From contig DAOUIZ010000033.1 of the NCBI GenBank assembly GCA_034423195.1, forward strand, positions 50,480-114,479: 64,000 nt of DNA, read 5' to 3'. The notes under the pieces were generated by a model. That model was not told the DNA's origin. It worked only from the letters and a program-made list of their open reading frames with translations, and made no database searches. The DNA is from CATOSK01 sp034423195. Its GTDB lineage: Bacteria > Chloroflexota > Dehalococcoidia > Lucifugimonadales > UBA3495. Numbering within the stretch: position 1 is the stretch's first letter; the number at the start of each line of letters is the position of its first letter. Below are positions 51,136-60,425 of this stretch, piece after piece. Both the position numbers and the translations under genes were made by a program.

Positions 51136-52539
51136 CTAGGTGAACTGGTACTCCTGGGTGGAGACGACGAACTGGAGCATCTGCCCCACGCGCTCGGCAA
51201 ACTCCGGGCTGTCCGTCCGGACCGGGCCCCGCTGCTGGGCCTGCCCCAGGATCATGGCGTGGGTCTCGTCGCCCAGCTCGTAGTGGCCCACGAACTCCAG
51301 GCACCCCTCCAGCAGCCGCTCCGGGGAGACGGTGTCGCCCTCGGCCGCCAGCCGGTTCACGATGGCCCGGATGCCCGGTGCGTCGGTGTCGCCCACCTGT
51401 CCGGCGGCAAAGTTGAGGCGCTCCACCAGGGTGCCGCTGTCGATCCACTCGGTGCCGGTGTGCCAGCCTTCCACCGTCGGCGGATTCAGCAGGTCCTGGC
51501 CCATGTACCGGATCTCTTGGGAGACTTCGTACAGGCCCGGCTGCGGCCTGGTGAACTCGCCGGTCAGCCGCAGGGTTCCTGCCACCACTTCGGCCGGACT
51601 CTTCACCTTGGCGAAGCGGGCGTTCTTGAAGGCGTCCGAGTTGAACAGCACCCGCAGCATGGCGCGGATCTCGAAGCCGGAGCGGAAGTACTCGTCCTCC
51701 AGCATCTTGATGGTCTCCATGTCCCGCGGCGGAGTGTCCTGCCACGCTGGCACCTGCGGCTCGTCCGCCACGAAGAAGTTGTACATGTGGCGGGAAACGA
51801 ACCGGGCGGCGGCCTTCTGCTTGGCGATGATCTGGATGATGTCCTCGCCGTTGAAGTTGCCCGTCTCGCCCAGGAAGGTCTTCTCATCGTCGTCGTGGTC
51901 CCGGGGGTTGTACAGGAACATGGCCTCGTGGCGGCCGTAGGGGTAGCGGGGGATGGCGTTGCCCACGGTCCAGCCTGTGAAGGCCCGGGCGCACTCCTTG
52001 ACGTCATCCTCCGAGTAGTTGGGCTCGCCGTCCATGCCGACTCCCAGGGAGAACAGCTCCAGGAGCTCCCGTCCCCAGTTCTCGTTGATGGCGTCCTTGT
52101 GGCTCATCTGGTTGTCCAGGTAATAAACCATGGCCGGGTCCGAGGCCAGCTCCATCAGAAGGTCGGGGAACTTGCCCAGGCCGTGCTTGCGGAACTTGTT
52201 CAGCTGCAGCAGGATCTGCCGCCCGTTCATGCACTTGGAGTCGCCGACGCAGAAGATGCCGTGCCAGAACAGGCAGATCTTCTCCTCCAGCGGACGGGGA
52301 GTGTTGACCATCCGGTAGGTCCAGTGGGCCTGGTTGGACTCCAGCCCGTTGATCTGCTTCCAGTCCACGAAGTGCCGCAGCAGCACGTCCATGTCCAGTT
52401 CCGGCTGCTGTTCGGGGTTGACCAGCTCATCAACGGTGGCTTCATATCCCGCCGCCGCTCGCCGTTCCAACTCCTCGTACGATGCGCCGAAGCCGGCCCG
52501 GCGCATGAGGTGTGCCATTAAGGCGATGTCGGATGCCAT
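51136..52539 (-). CDS. DUF1800 domain-containing protein (module E)
   Basis: A 467-residue DUF1800 protein and first gene of the module. Signatures: LMAHLMRRAGFGASYEELER, LFWHGIFCVGDSKCMNGRQI, MVYYLDNQMSHKDAINENWG, ELLELFSLGVGMDGEPNYSE, KTFLGETGNFNGEDIIQIIA, ARFVSRHMYNFFVADEPQVP and PPTVEGWHTGTEWID. It is closest to the C and D copies. No signal peptide. AGAGGAGGAAAC precedes the ATG, and a near-consensus promoter lies at 52643-52671. Confidence 0.94.
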   Translation of the reverse strand: MASDIALMAHLMRRAGFGASYEELERRAAAGYEATVDELVNPEQQPELDMDVLLRHFVDWKQINGLESNQAHWTYRMVNTPRPLEEKICLFWHGIFCVGDSKCMNGRQILLQLNKFRKHGLGKFPDLLMELASDPAMVYYLDNQMSHKDAINENWGRELLELFSLGVGMDGEPNYSEDDVKECARAFTGWTVGNAIPRYPYGRHEAMFLYNPRDHDDDEKTFLGETGNFNGEDIIQIIAKQKAAARFVSRHMYNFFVADEPQVPAWQDTPPRDMETIKMLEDEYFRSGFEIRAMLRVLFNSDAFKNARFAKVKSPAEVVAGTLRLTGEFTRPQPGLYEVSQEIRYMGQDLLNPPTVEGWHTGTEWIDSGTLVERLNFAAGQVGDTDAPGIRAIVNRLAAEGDTVSPERLLEGCLEFVGHYELGDETHAMILGQAQQRGPVRTDSPEFAERVGQMLQFVVSTQEYQFT

Positions 52540-52863
52540 GCGTTTCCTCCTCTGAAAGTAAGGATTTCAGGTTGCTTGCGGGTCTCGCCGCCCGGTGTGC
52601 CATTCCGCAAAATGCCGCCCGGCGGTGGAACCGATTGGAGCAATAATAAGATTCGGCGGAAACCCTGTCAACGCCAACGGAAGACGGTTTGTATTGAGGA
52701 AAGAAAGCGTCGGATGCTTCCGATATACGTCTTTACGAACCTTTAGGGTGGCCAATAGTGGATAGGTCTGGATGTGTTTTCGTAGACAGCGGCTTTACTG
52801 CGGATCCAAGGGTTCCAAACGGCTGGCAGCCAAACCAGCCAAGTCATCGCAGGTCTTCGTAAT
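52540..52863. other. Intergenic region upstream of module E
   Basis: A gap of 324 bases with the module E promoter and, to its right, the decayed HicB-like gene. No other gene is visible. Confidence 0.6.
52643..52671 (-). promoter_or_regulatory. Strong candidate promoter of module E
   Basis: On the minus strand: TTGACA (52671-52666), 17 bases, TATTAT (52648-52643), about 104 bases before the ATG at 52539. It is near the sigma-70 consensus. Confidence 0.72.
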
Positions 52864-53115
52864 TCATCGCATGAGGTCCAACCGTCGGGCATCTTCCGAT
52901 TCAGCCTCTAGGCCAGAAAGACCGGGGGCGCCGTTCGGGATTTCCTCCCCGCACTCGAGCATATCTTCCACCACCAGTTCCGCCGCCTCCTGCAGCATGG
53001 CCAGGGCATCCTCTCTGTCATAACCCCAAGTGGCGCAGCCGGGGAGGGACTCAATCCACGCGCTCCACCGTCCATCTTCTTATTCTAGCAGCGTTGCCCT
53101 AAAGGTGTAGGTCAT
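52864..53115 (-). pseudogene. HicB-like antitoxin gene with a premature TAA
   Basis: The frame reads MTYTFRATLLE, then TAA (codon 12), then continues EDGRWSAWIESLPGCATWGY and a helix DREDALAMLQEAAELVVEDM to a TGA at 52864-52866, 84 codons in all. This is a HicB-type partial RNase H fold. Codon 12 would be CAA or CAG in an intact gene, so one C-to-T change explains the stop. No ribosome site for internal restart and no HicA partner are seen. It may be a recent pseudogene, or the sequence may hold an error here. Confidence 0.75.
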
Positions 53116-53225
53116 TGTGGCCTTCCTCACCGGTTTTCGTCGGTAGCAGAGAATACCATGTCGATGCAGGTCGATAACCATCCCGGGGTCGCTGGATACT
53201 TCATCTTCCGAGCGATGGGGAAAAC

Positions 53226-56200
53226 TCAATTCAGGTTGAACCGGACGCCCTCCGCCTGCTCTCCTGCATCTCCCGTCACTGGAACAGGCCAAGCCTGTCT
53301 TATGGACCCTTCGTAAGCGTCGAAGGGCTTCCGTTGTTCCGGCAGAAAAGCCCGGATGGGCCCGTACAGCAGCGTTGACGCGGCGGACAGGGTCTCCCCG
53401 TCCGCGTTTGACCGGTTGACCACCACTCCCCTCTCCAGCGACGCCACCGGAACGCCGTCCCGGAAAACCACCCGGTTCCCCGGCTGCGCTGGAACCCGTT
53501 CCCCCGGTGTAGCAATCCCCGCCAGGTTCAGCGGATCGCAGGCGGAGACAACTTCCAGCTTTCCCGTGGCCGGGGCCCGGTGGGTCTCCCTCAGCTCGGT
53601 TACGGCGTCCGGCAGGGCGAACTGCTCACCCACGAACCCGGACACAAAGCGTCCACCGCGAATCTCGCCCCGTGCCTCCAGCCTTCGGTAGACCCGCACC
53701 AGGTCCCGCCAGCGGGGAGCCATCCTCTCCCGCGCCGGCAACTCCGGGAACACCACTCCGTAACGGAGCAGAAGTTGCCGTGCCTTCAGCTCCAGGGAGT
53801 CCCCCGCCGGGTCCAGCGACTCCAGCACTGACCACCGTCCCGCTCCGCCCTGCCGTTGGGCGCGGAGACGGTGAGATGCGGTAGGCTCGCTCCCGGTGGG
53901 ATGAGTCCGCATGGGATCGTGTCCCGGGTCCCGGCCGCCCAGGCCCCGGCGTTCCGACCGTTTCCGGTCCGGCCTTCCTCGATTCCTGTTGCCGTCGAGA
54001 CGCGCCCGCAGCGGGACAATGCTGTCCGACGTCACCAGCCCGTTGGCCGCCAGCATCCACAGGGCCTCCTCCACGTCCGACGGCAGGCGGCGGGTGCGCG
54101 AGACCAGGTCCGCCTGGAAACATGCCCCCCGGCTGGACAGGACCTCCATAATCTCAGCCGCCGCTCCGCTCAGGCCCCCGGCGTTTTCCTCGGACGGCTC
54201 CGCCAGCCCGTCCAGCGCGTCCCGCAGGCAGAGGGTGATGACTGACGAGCGGGTCAGCGGAGCGGCCCGCGGTCCTGCCTCCCCACCGCTGGCCGGGCCG
54301 TTGCTCCGGGAGAAGCGGCCCCAGGCAACCTCGCCGCCGGTGCACAGCCGTTCCAGGAATCCCGGCTCGTAGTCCATCACCCGCCGGGCCAGCAGTTCCG
54401 GCTCCCACGCAGCGGCGGCCGTCTCGAACCCCTGCAGCTTTTCAATGGCGTCCAGCAGGCCGCCCTCCCCCGAGACCTGCCACCCCGGCGATGCGTTCTG
54501 CCACCGGAACAGGAAGCGCATGAAGGATGATTGGGGCACCGGCTCGACTTCCCGTCGCAGCCTCCCCACCGTGGATCGGTGGATGCGGGCCAGGATGCGG
54601 CGGTCGCAGAACTCCTCTTCGTCAACACCCGGCCGGAAGCTGCCCCGCAGGACCAACCCCTCGTTTTCCAGGCCCAGCAGGGCGGTTTCAACATCCCCCG
54701 GGGACAGCCCCAGCAGGCTGGCCATCTCTCCGGCGGTGAACGGGCCCGACGACTCGGCCCAGCCCCTGACCAGGTACAGCACCGCCTCCTCTCGCTCGAT
54801 GGGTTCACCCCTGTTGCCGTTCAGCGGTGACAGCAGCCCCACCCGCCCCTCCAGCGCGGCGTCGGGATAGGCGGCTGACGCCAACCCGGCGTGTTCGGCG
54901 GGCAGCCACAGGGACTCGCCTTGGGGAAGGGCCAGGAACAGCGCCCGCCCCGCCCGGGCCAACTCTTCCATCCAGGACACCAGCATGTCGGGAACGGAGC
55001 CGCCCGCCGTCTTCGACAAGTTTCCTTGCGCGGCGGCGAAAGGCGGCGACCCTTTGAAACCAGACTCGGTCCGGGCGGCCAGCTCGTCCGCCGGCGCCAC
55101 CCCCAAAGTCAGCAGGGCGTCGTGAAGCTCGTCGGCATCCCGGATGGCCGGCCAGGCGTATGCCGACTCCTCGCGGATGGCCTCCGGGTCCAGCGCGGAC
55201 AGGTCCCGCGCATCCTCGGGCAGCGCCCGCCGCAGGGACACGGCCCGGGCCCGCCGCTCCTCCAGGGGAGCATCATCGAGGAAGGCGTAGGGCATGGCAT
55301 TCAGAATCTGGTGGGCGAACACCGACGGCTGCACCGTATCCCTGGCGAAGACCTCTACTTCCCCGGAGCGGATGGCCTGCAGGACATCCTTCAACCCTTC
55401 CAGGCTCATGGCCTCGGTCAGGCAGTCGCGGGTGGTCTCGAACACCAGCGGATGGTCCGGCGGCTCGATATCCCCCGGCATGGCGTTGTCCTGGCACTGC
55501 ACCTGGGCCGGAAACACCGCCGCCAGCAGGTCCTCGGAGCGCATCCGTTGCAGCGGCGCCGGCACCTTCTTTCCGCCGTTGTGGCGCAGCATGGCCAGGA
55601 AGCGCGTTGCGTTCCACCGCCAGCGGGTCCCGAACAGGGGCGCCTGGAAAACCGCCTGGGTCAGCACCTCCTCCACCGTGTTGGGGGACAGGTAATTGAA
55701 GACGTCCCCCACCGGAAAGCCCATGCCGGGCCCCAGGGAAAAGTTCAGCCCGTCATCGGTGGCCGTTGCCTGGAGTTCAAAGTCGAAGGTCCGGCAGATG
55801 CGCTTCCGCAAGGCCATCCCCCAGGCCCGGTTGACGGCCGCCCCGAAGGGCGCATGGATTACCAGCTGCATCCCGCCGCTTTCGTCGAAGAACCGCTCCG
55901 CCACCACCCGGTTCGCCGTGGGCACCACGCCCAGCACCCGCTTCCCCTCCACGATGTAGGCCACCAGTTGACGGGCCACCTCCGCCGACACCCCGGCCTC
56001 GGCCATGACCCACGCCTCCGCGTCCGCCGGATTGTCCAGCCGCCGGTCCACGCCCTCCCGCAGCTGGGTTATCTCGTCGGAAAGCTCCCAGGTGCGGCCC
56101 GGAGCCTCGCCCAGCCAGAAGGGGATGGTGGGCAGGTTGCCCTGGGCATCCTCCACCCGCACCCGTCCGCTCTCCACCCGCCGGATCTTCCACGGCGTGT

Positions 56201-57809
56201 TGCCCAGCAGGAAAATATCCCCGGCCATGCTCTCGATGGCGAAGTCTTCGTTCACCGTTCCCACAAAGGTGCCCTCCGGATCGGCGACCACGTCGTAGTC
56301 CGCGTTGTCCGGGATGGCCCCACCGCTGGTCATGGCCGCCAGGCGTGCTCCCCGCCGTCCTTTCAGTTTTTGGTTGATGCCGTCCCGGTGCAGGTGGGCC
56401 CCGTTCCTTCCCTGCCTGGGCGCAAACCCTTGGGACAGCGACTCCACCACCTGGTCGAACTTCTCCCTCGGCAGGTCCCGGTACGGGTAGGCCCGCCGGA
56501 ACAGCTCGAACAGGGCGTCCTCGTCCCATTCCTCTGCTGCACAGGCCGCCACCATCTGCTGCGAAAGCACGTCCAGCGGCCACGCTGGGATGGCGAAGGT
56601 GTCCAGGTTGCCCCGCCGCATCGCCCGGGACAGGGCGGCGCACTCCAGCATCTCGTCCCGGGTCAGCGGGAACAGCATCCCCTTGGGGACGCCCCCGACG
56701 GTGTGCCCGGACCGTCCCACCCGCTGCACCAGCAGCCCGATGGACCGCGGTGAGCCGATCTGGCAGACCAGGTCTATCTCCCCAATGTCGATGCCCAGCT
56801 CCAGCGACGCCGTGGCCACGCAGACCTTCACCTGGCCGTTCTTCAGTTTCTGCTCCGCGTCCAGCCGGGTGGCTCGGGACAGGCTCCCGTGGTGCGCCAC
56901 TACCGCCTCCTCTCCCAGCCGCGCCGAAAGCTGGTGCGCCACCCGCTCCACCAGCCTCCGGGTGTTCACGAAGACCAGGGTGATGGCGTGGGCCTCCGTC
57001 GCGGCGGAGATGGCGTCCAGCGTCTCGCCCCAGATTTCGTGGGTGGCGATGGGACCCAGCTCCTGCTCCGGCAACTCCACGGACAGGTCCACCCTGCGGC
57101 GGCTGCCCGTGTCCACCACCACGCAGTCCGGGTTGCCTTCCACGCCGATATGCCGGTTCCCCACCAGGAAGCGGGCCATCTCGGACAGCGGACGCTGGGT
57201 GGCCGACAGCCCGATGCGGGTAATCGGTTCCTCGGAAAGCTGGCACAGCCGCTCCACCGACAACGCCAGGTGCGACCCCCGCTTGTCGTCCGCAACGGCG
57301 TGTATCTCGTCCAGGATCAGGGTCCTGACGTGCTTCAGACCTCGCCGCCCGCTCTCCGACGTCAGCAGGATGTACAGCGACTCCGGCGTGGTAATCAGGA
57401 TGTGCGGCGGCCGCTTGGCCAGCTTCTGCCGCTCCGACGCCGGGGTGTCCCCGGTACGCACCGCCGTGGTTATCTGCGGGATGGGCGTCCCCGTCTCTTC
57501 GGCCAGGGCGGCGATCTCCTCCAGCGGGGTTGCCAGGTTCTTCTGGATGTCGTTGGACAGCGCCTTCAGCGGCGAGACGTACACGACCTGGGTGGTGTCG
57601 GGCAGGTCTGCCTCCATCCCCTGCCGCACCAGTTGGTCAATGCAGGTCAGGAAGGCCGTCAGCGTCTTGCCCGACCCGGTGGGAGCGGCAATCAGCGTGT
57701 GCCGCCCCTCCGCGATGGCCGGCCAGCCGGTGGCCTGCGCCTCCGTCGGGGCGTCAAACCGGCCCCGGAACCACTGTTGGATTACGGGATGAAAGCACGA
57801 GAGGGACAT
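53226..57809 (-). CDS. lhr: Large helicase-related protein, Lhr
   Basis: A 1527-residue superfamily 2 DNA helicase of the Lhr family, a 3'-5' translocase linked to DNA repair. Walker A is APTGSGKT (42-49), the DEAD-type box is DEIH (167-170), motif III is SATQRP near 200, and motif VI is QRVGRSGHTVGG near 360. Winged-helix and Lhr-specific domains follow, then a long C-terminal region as in full-length bacterial Lhr. A variable stretch (about residues 1270-1330) is Arg/Gly-rich. No ribosome site is visible; TAAACT lies seven bases before the ATG, consistent with a leaderless transcript. Monocistronic. Confidence 0.94.
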   Translation of the reverse strand: MSLSCFHPVIQQWFRGRFDAPTEAQATGWPAIAEGRHTLIAAPTGSGKTLTAFLTCIDQLVRQGMEADLPDTTQVVYVSPLKALSNDIQKNLATPLEEIAALAEETGTPIPQITTAVRTGDTPASERQKLAKRPPHILITTPESLYILLTSESGRRGLKHVRTLILDEIHAVADDKRGSHLALSVERLCQLSEEPITRIGLSATQRPLSEMARFLVGNRHIGVEGNPDCVVVDTGSRRRVDLSVELPEQELGPIATHEIWGETLDAISAATEAHAITLVFVNTRRLVERVAHQLSARLGEEAVVAHHGSLSRATRLDAEQKLKNGQVKVCVATASLELGIDIGEIDLVCQIGSPRSIGLLVQRVGRSGHTVGGVPKGMLFPLTRDEMLECAALSRAMRRGNLDTFAIPAWPLDVLSQQMVAACAAEEWDEDALFELFRRAYPYRDLPREKFDQVVESLSQGFAPRQGRNGAHLHRDGINQKLKGRRGARLAAMTSGGAIPDNADYDVVADPEGTFVGTVNEDFAIESMAGDIFLLGNTPWKIRRVESGRVRVEDAQGNLPTIPFWLGEAPGRTWELSDEITQLREGVDRRLDNPADAEAWVMAEAGVSAEVARQLVAYIVEGKRVLGVVPTANRVVAERFFDESGGMQLVIHAPFGAAVNRAWGMALRKRICRTFDFELQATATDDGLNFSLGPGMGFPVGDVFNYLSPNTVEEVLTQAVFQAPLFGTRWRWNATRFLAMLRHNGGKKVPAPLQRMRSEDLLAAVFPAQVQCQDNAMPGDIEPPDHPLVFETTRDCLTEAMSLEGLKDVLQAIRSGEVEVFARDTVQPSVFAHQILNAMPYAFLDDAPLEERRARAVSLRRALPEDARDLSALDPEAIREESAYAWPAIRDADELHDALLTLGVAPADELAARTESGFKGSPPFAAAQGNLSKTAGGSVPDMLVSWMEELARAGRALFLALPQGESLWLPAEHAGLASAAYPDAALEGRVGLLSPLNGNRGEPIEREEAVLYLVRGWAESSGPFTAGEMASLLGLSPGDVETALLGLENEGLVLRGSFRPGVDEEEFCDRRILARIHRSTVGRLRREVEPVPQSSFMRFLFRWQNASPGWQVSGEGGLLDAIEKLQGFETAAAAWEPELLARRVMDYEPGFLERLCTGGEVAWGRFSRSNGPASGGEAGPRAAPLTRSSVITLCLRDALDGLAEPSEENAGGLSGAAAEIMEVLSSRGACFQADLVSRTRRLPSDVEEALWMLAANGLVTSDSIVPLRARLDGNRNRGRPDRKRSERRGLGGRDPGHDPMRTHPTGSEPTASHRLRAQRQGGAGRWSVLESLDPAGDSLELKARQLLLRYGVVFPELPARERMAPRWRDLVRVYRRLEARGEIRGGRFVSGFVGEQFALPDAVTELRETHRAPATGKLEVVSACDPLNLAGIATPGERVPAQPGNRVVFRDGVPVASLERGVVVNRSNADGETLSAASTLLYGPIRAFLPEQRKPFDAYEGSIRQAWPVPVTGDAGEQAEGVRFNLN

Positions 57810-57921
57810 GGCCAGAGTTTAGCACAGCCCCGCTGGAGAACGCCCCGCCCAACTGTCAGTAACGGTGGGAAGAAACACCGTAATCCGTCTCTCACCGCCG
57901 CCTCGCTGCAACCGCAAAAAA

Positions 57922-57952
57922 AGGCGGCCCTCCCGACACGGGAGAGCCGCCT
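57922..57952 (-). terminator. Intrinsic terminator of the selenoprotein gene
   Basis: On the minus strand: stem AGGCGGC paired with GCCGCCT, extended internally by CTCCC/GGGAG, then a run of seven T (complement of 57916-57922). It is a textbook terminator 50 bases past the end of the gene at 58002. Confidence 0.85.
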
Positions 57953-58001
57953 CTCGATTTTCGCAACGAACCCCTGTCCTCACGGGGCCTTGTTGTTGGG
58001 A

Positions 58002-59723
58002 CTAAAACTCCTCTACCGGCCGCGTGGCTATCCCGTAGGTTCCGTAGAAGAAGTTGGCGTAGTGGGTCGTCCCGCCGGTGACGAACAGAAGGTACTGCTC
58101 GGGACTCTCCAGCATCGGAATGGTGGCTTCGGGATCATTCGCCAGCGCCTGCAGCTCCGGATGGTGAACCCACTTCCCGTTCTCGTCCGTGGGTACGCCC
58201 CGCTTGCCGATGGCCTCCTTCAGCGAGACCCGGCAGTTCTCGTGCAGCCATTCCTGCGCGCCCCGTTTGCTGTAACCGCCGTGCTCCAGGATCACCGCCC
58301 GCGACGGGCTGAGGATGATTGGGTGGAACGGCCCGGGGTAGGCCACCCGCTCGGCGGTGTGACCCACCTGCGCCGACTGCCACCCGCGGACCCATCCGCC
58401 TGCCCCGGAACCGGGGTAGTACATCAGCGACGAGATGTTGTTCAGCGTGTCGTTCGCGCTCCTGGAACCCGAGTCCAGGATGTCGCCGGGGCCGGTGACC
58501 GTCACCACCGTCACCGCGCTCTCGTGGGGCTGGAAACCCTGGTCCACGTGGTAGGGCTGCCAGGGGCTCAATTCCTCGTTCTCGGCGATGCACATTCCGA
58601 ACTTGGTGGGCAACCCAATGAAGTTGGGATCGCCCGTCCCTGCCTTGCAGTAGCCGATGTTCATCAGGCACAGCCGCAGCGCCCTTCCGATGGCCGTGTT
58701 GGCGCTGTTCACCACGCCCGGCCCCATGGCCGACGTGCCGCAGTTGATCCCCGCGTGCTTCGCCACCGGCCCGTTCACCAGGATAATCGGGGCCTCGGTA
58801 TGTCCCGAAACCTGCATGTCCCGGTGGTTCATCTCCGGCTGGGCCAGGCAGTCTATGGCCGCCAGCAGGACCGGGAACTGCTCCGGCCGGCATCCCGCCA
58901 TTACCGCGTTGATGGCAATCTTCTCCACCGTCGCCACGCCAAACCCCGGCTCCATTATCATCATCACGTCCTGGGGCGCCCGGCTGGTTCCCGCCAGCAT
59001 CCGCTCCACCAGCTCCGGCGTCGGTGGAACCACCGGAATCCCGTCGCTCCAGTCCCGCTCGGCCAGGAAGCGGTTCACTGCGTCCAGTCCCTCCGGCGAT
59101 GGGTCCATCTCCACCGTGAAGACCTCCGTCGTCCCGTTGGACGGCGCGCCGGTGGCCGGCCCCCGCGAGGCCGGGAAGGTGGTCAGTCCCTGGATGATCG
59201 CGTCTATCTGGTCGTCCACCATGCTGCGGATGAACCCCGCCTGCTGCCCGGTGGTGGAGTGGGGGATGATGACGTAGGCCGTGTTGGGCTGTCCCCACCC
59301 GTCTACGCAGGACTGCCAGGCCCGGGCGAAGCTCTGCGCGGCGATGGCCACCGCGGGAACCCCAGCCTTCTCCATGGCTACCATGTCATGGCTAAGCCAC
59401 GACGTGCAGCCCCCTCAATGGGCCGTCGCCCCGACCATCGCATCCACTTCCGACGCGATGCGGGCCGCCTCCTCCTCGTCAATGTGGACTCCCCGGCTCA
59501 GCACCGGGCGGCCCGTCCGCAGGTCGCCGCCGTACCGTTCGAACTTCACGCTCGGATACCGCTCCTGCAGCCGCTCCGCGAACCGGTCCACCGCGATGTC
59601 GGCCCCGCCGGTCATGTTGTTGTACAGGCCGATGGTCTTGCCCTCGAAGGTGGTGAGGCGCGGCGCGGGAGGCACCTTGAAGTCCACCCGGCTGGCGGCG
59701 GGAGACATAATCTGCACTTTCAT
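58002..59723 (-). CDS. Probable UGSC-type selenoprotein read through an in-frame UGA (Sec103)
   Basis: Two frames joined by TGA at 59415-59417 make one 573-residue protein with residue 103 as selenocysteine. The N-terminal part has TIGLYNNMTGGADIAVDRFA and ends VGATAH; after the UGA comes GGCTSWLSHDMVAMEKAGVP. The arrangement U-G-G-C followed by TSW..HD resembles the UGSC family of (seleno)proteins, where the usual motif is UGSC. A thiol/selenol redox role is suggested by UxxC but unproven. The C-terminal 400 residues form a further domain with IPVVPPTPELVERMLAG and GHTEAPIILVNGPVAKHAGI. AAGGAAG precedes ATG 59723; there is no ribosome site at the ATG after the UGA (59384). One promoter and one terminator bracket the whole unit, consistent with one gene. 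Confidence 0.8.
59385..59403 (-). promoter_or_regulatory. SECIS-like hairpin downstream of the in-frame UGA
   Basis: On the minus strand: GUCGUGGC, loop UUA, GCCAUGAC, an 8-bp stem with one G-U pair, starting 11 bases after the UGA, with the loop about 20 bases after it. That distance suits a bacterial SECIS element. The three-base loop lacks the G often found there, so the match is partial. Confidence 0.5.
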
Positions 59724-59809
59724 CGGAATCTTCCTTTCGTTTCCTGTTCCGGGCAGGGGGCGCTCGAACCCCTCCGGGAGGCGTCTGCCGGCCCCTGTGC
59801 CCACGGCTG

Positions 59810-59838
59810 AGGATAGTTGGCGGCTAAAGCGGCGTCAA
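59810..59838 (-). promoter_or_regulatory. Candidate promoter of the selenoprotein gene
   Basis: On the minus strand: TTGACG, 17 bases, TATCCT, about 87 bases before ATG 59723. Confidence 0.55.
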
Positions 59839-59954
59839 GACGCCGGCGCGCGGTGCCTTTGCGATAATCCTGGCGAGTTAGCACAAGGCCAATCCTTGAA
59901 CCCCCGCCCTCGCCGTGCCAAACTGGCCCAACCCGTCCTTCAAGGAAAGCACCC

Positions 59955-60425
59955 ATGCCGCGAACCCTCTACCTCGCCAACCCCTACGGCTTCTCCGCCC
60001 AGCAGAAGGAAGCCCTGCTGCCCCCCATTGTGGCCGCGCTGGAATCGCTGGGACTGGAGGTGTGGGAGCCTTTCGCCCGCAACAACCAGGTGGACTTCGC
60101 CCGGCCGGGGTGGGCCTACCGCGTGGGACAGGCCGACTTCCGCGATGTGGTGGAGTCCGACGCTATCTTCGCCATCGTCAACGGCGTTCCCCCGGACGAG
60201 GGCGTCATGGTCGAGCTGGGAATGGCCATCGCCCTGGGCAAGCCAACCTTCCTCTTCCGCGACGACTTCCGCCGCGCCACCGACAGCGAGGAATACCCCC
60301 TCAACCTGATGCTCTTTACCGGGATGCCCGAGGAAGGCTGGCGCGACTGCTACTACACTTCGGTCGCGGAGATAACCGCCCCGGACAAGGCCCTCGCCCG
60401 CTGGGCCGGGAGCCGGCGGGACTAG
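59955..60425 (+). CDS. Nucleoside 2-deoxyribosyltransferase-like protein
   Basis: A 156-residue protein of the nucleoside 2-deoxyribosyltransferase family, which exchanges or hydrolyses the base of (deoxy)nucleosides. The N-terminal YLANPYGFS, the Asp in PPDEGVMVELGMA (Asp81) and the likely nucleophile Glu87 are in place. CAAGGAAAG precedes the ATG. It is alone on the plus strand, and its last four bases overlap the end of the convergent MBL gene. Salvage of bases would fit the adjacent hydantoinase, but the link is inference. Confidence 0.88.
   Translation: MPRTLYLANPYGFSAQQKEALLPPIVAALESLGLEVWEPFARNNQVDFARPGWAYRVGQADFRDVVESDAIFAIVNGVPPDEGVMVELGMAIALGKPTFLFRDDFRRATDSEEYPLNLMLFTGMPEEGWRDCYYTSVAEITAPDKALARWAGSRRD

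Noticed and set aside
52864..53115. Recoding of the internal stop in the HicB-like gene
   Set aside because: The stop is TAA, which is not used for selenocysteine, and there is no suppressor context; a mutation is simpler.
59384..59417. Independent start of the downstream half at ATG 59384
   Set aside because: The ATG has no ribosome site, lies just after the hairpin, and the residues between the UGA and this ATG (GGCTSWLSHD) look conserved-family-like.
56889..59810. Plus-strand open frame of 973 codons
   Set aside because: It is antisense to lhr and the selenoprotein gene and crosses the intergenic terminator; no ribosome site and low-complexity product.
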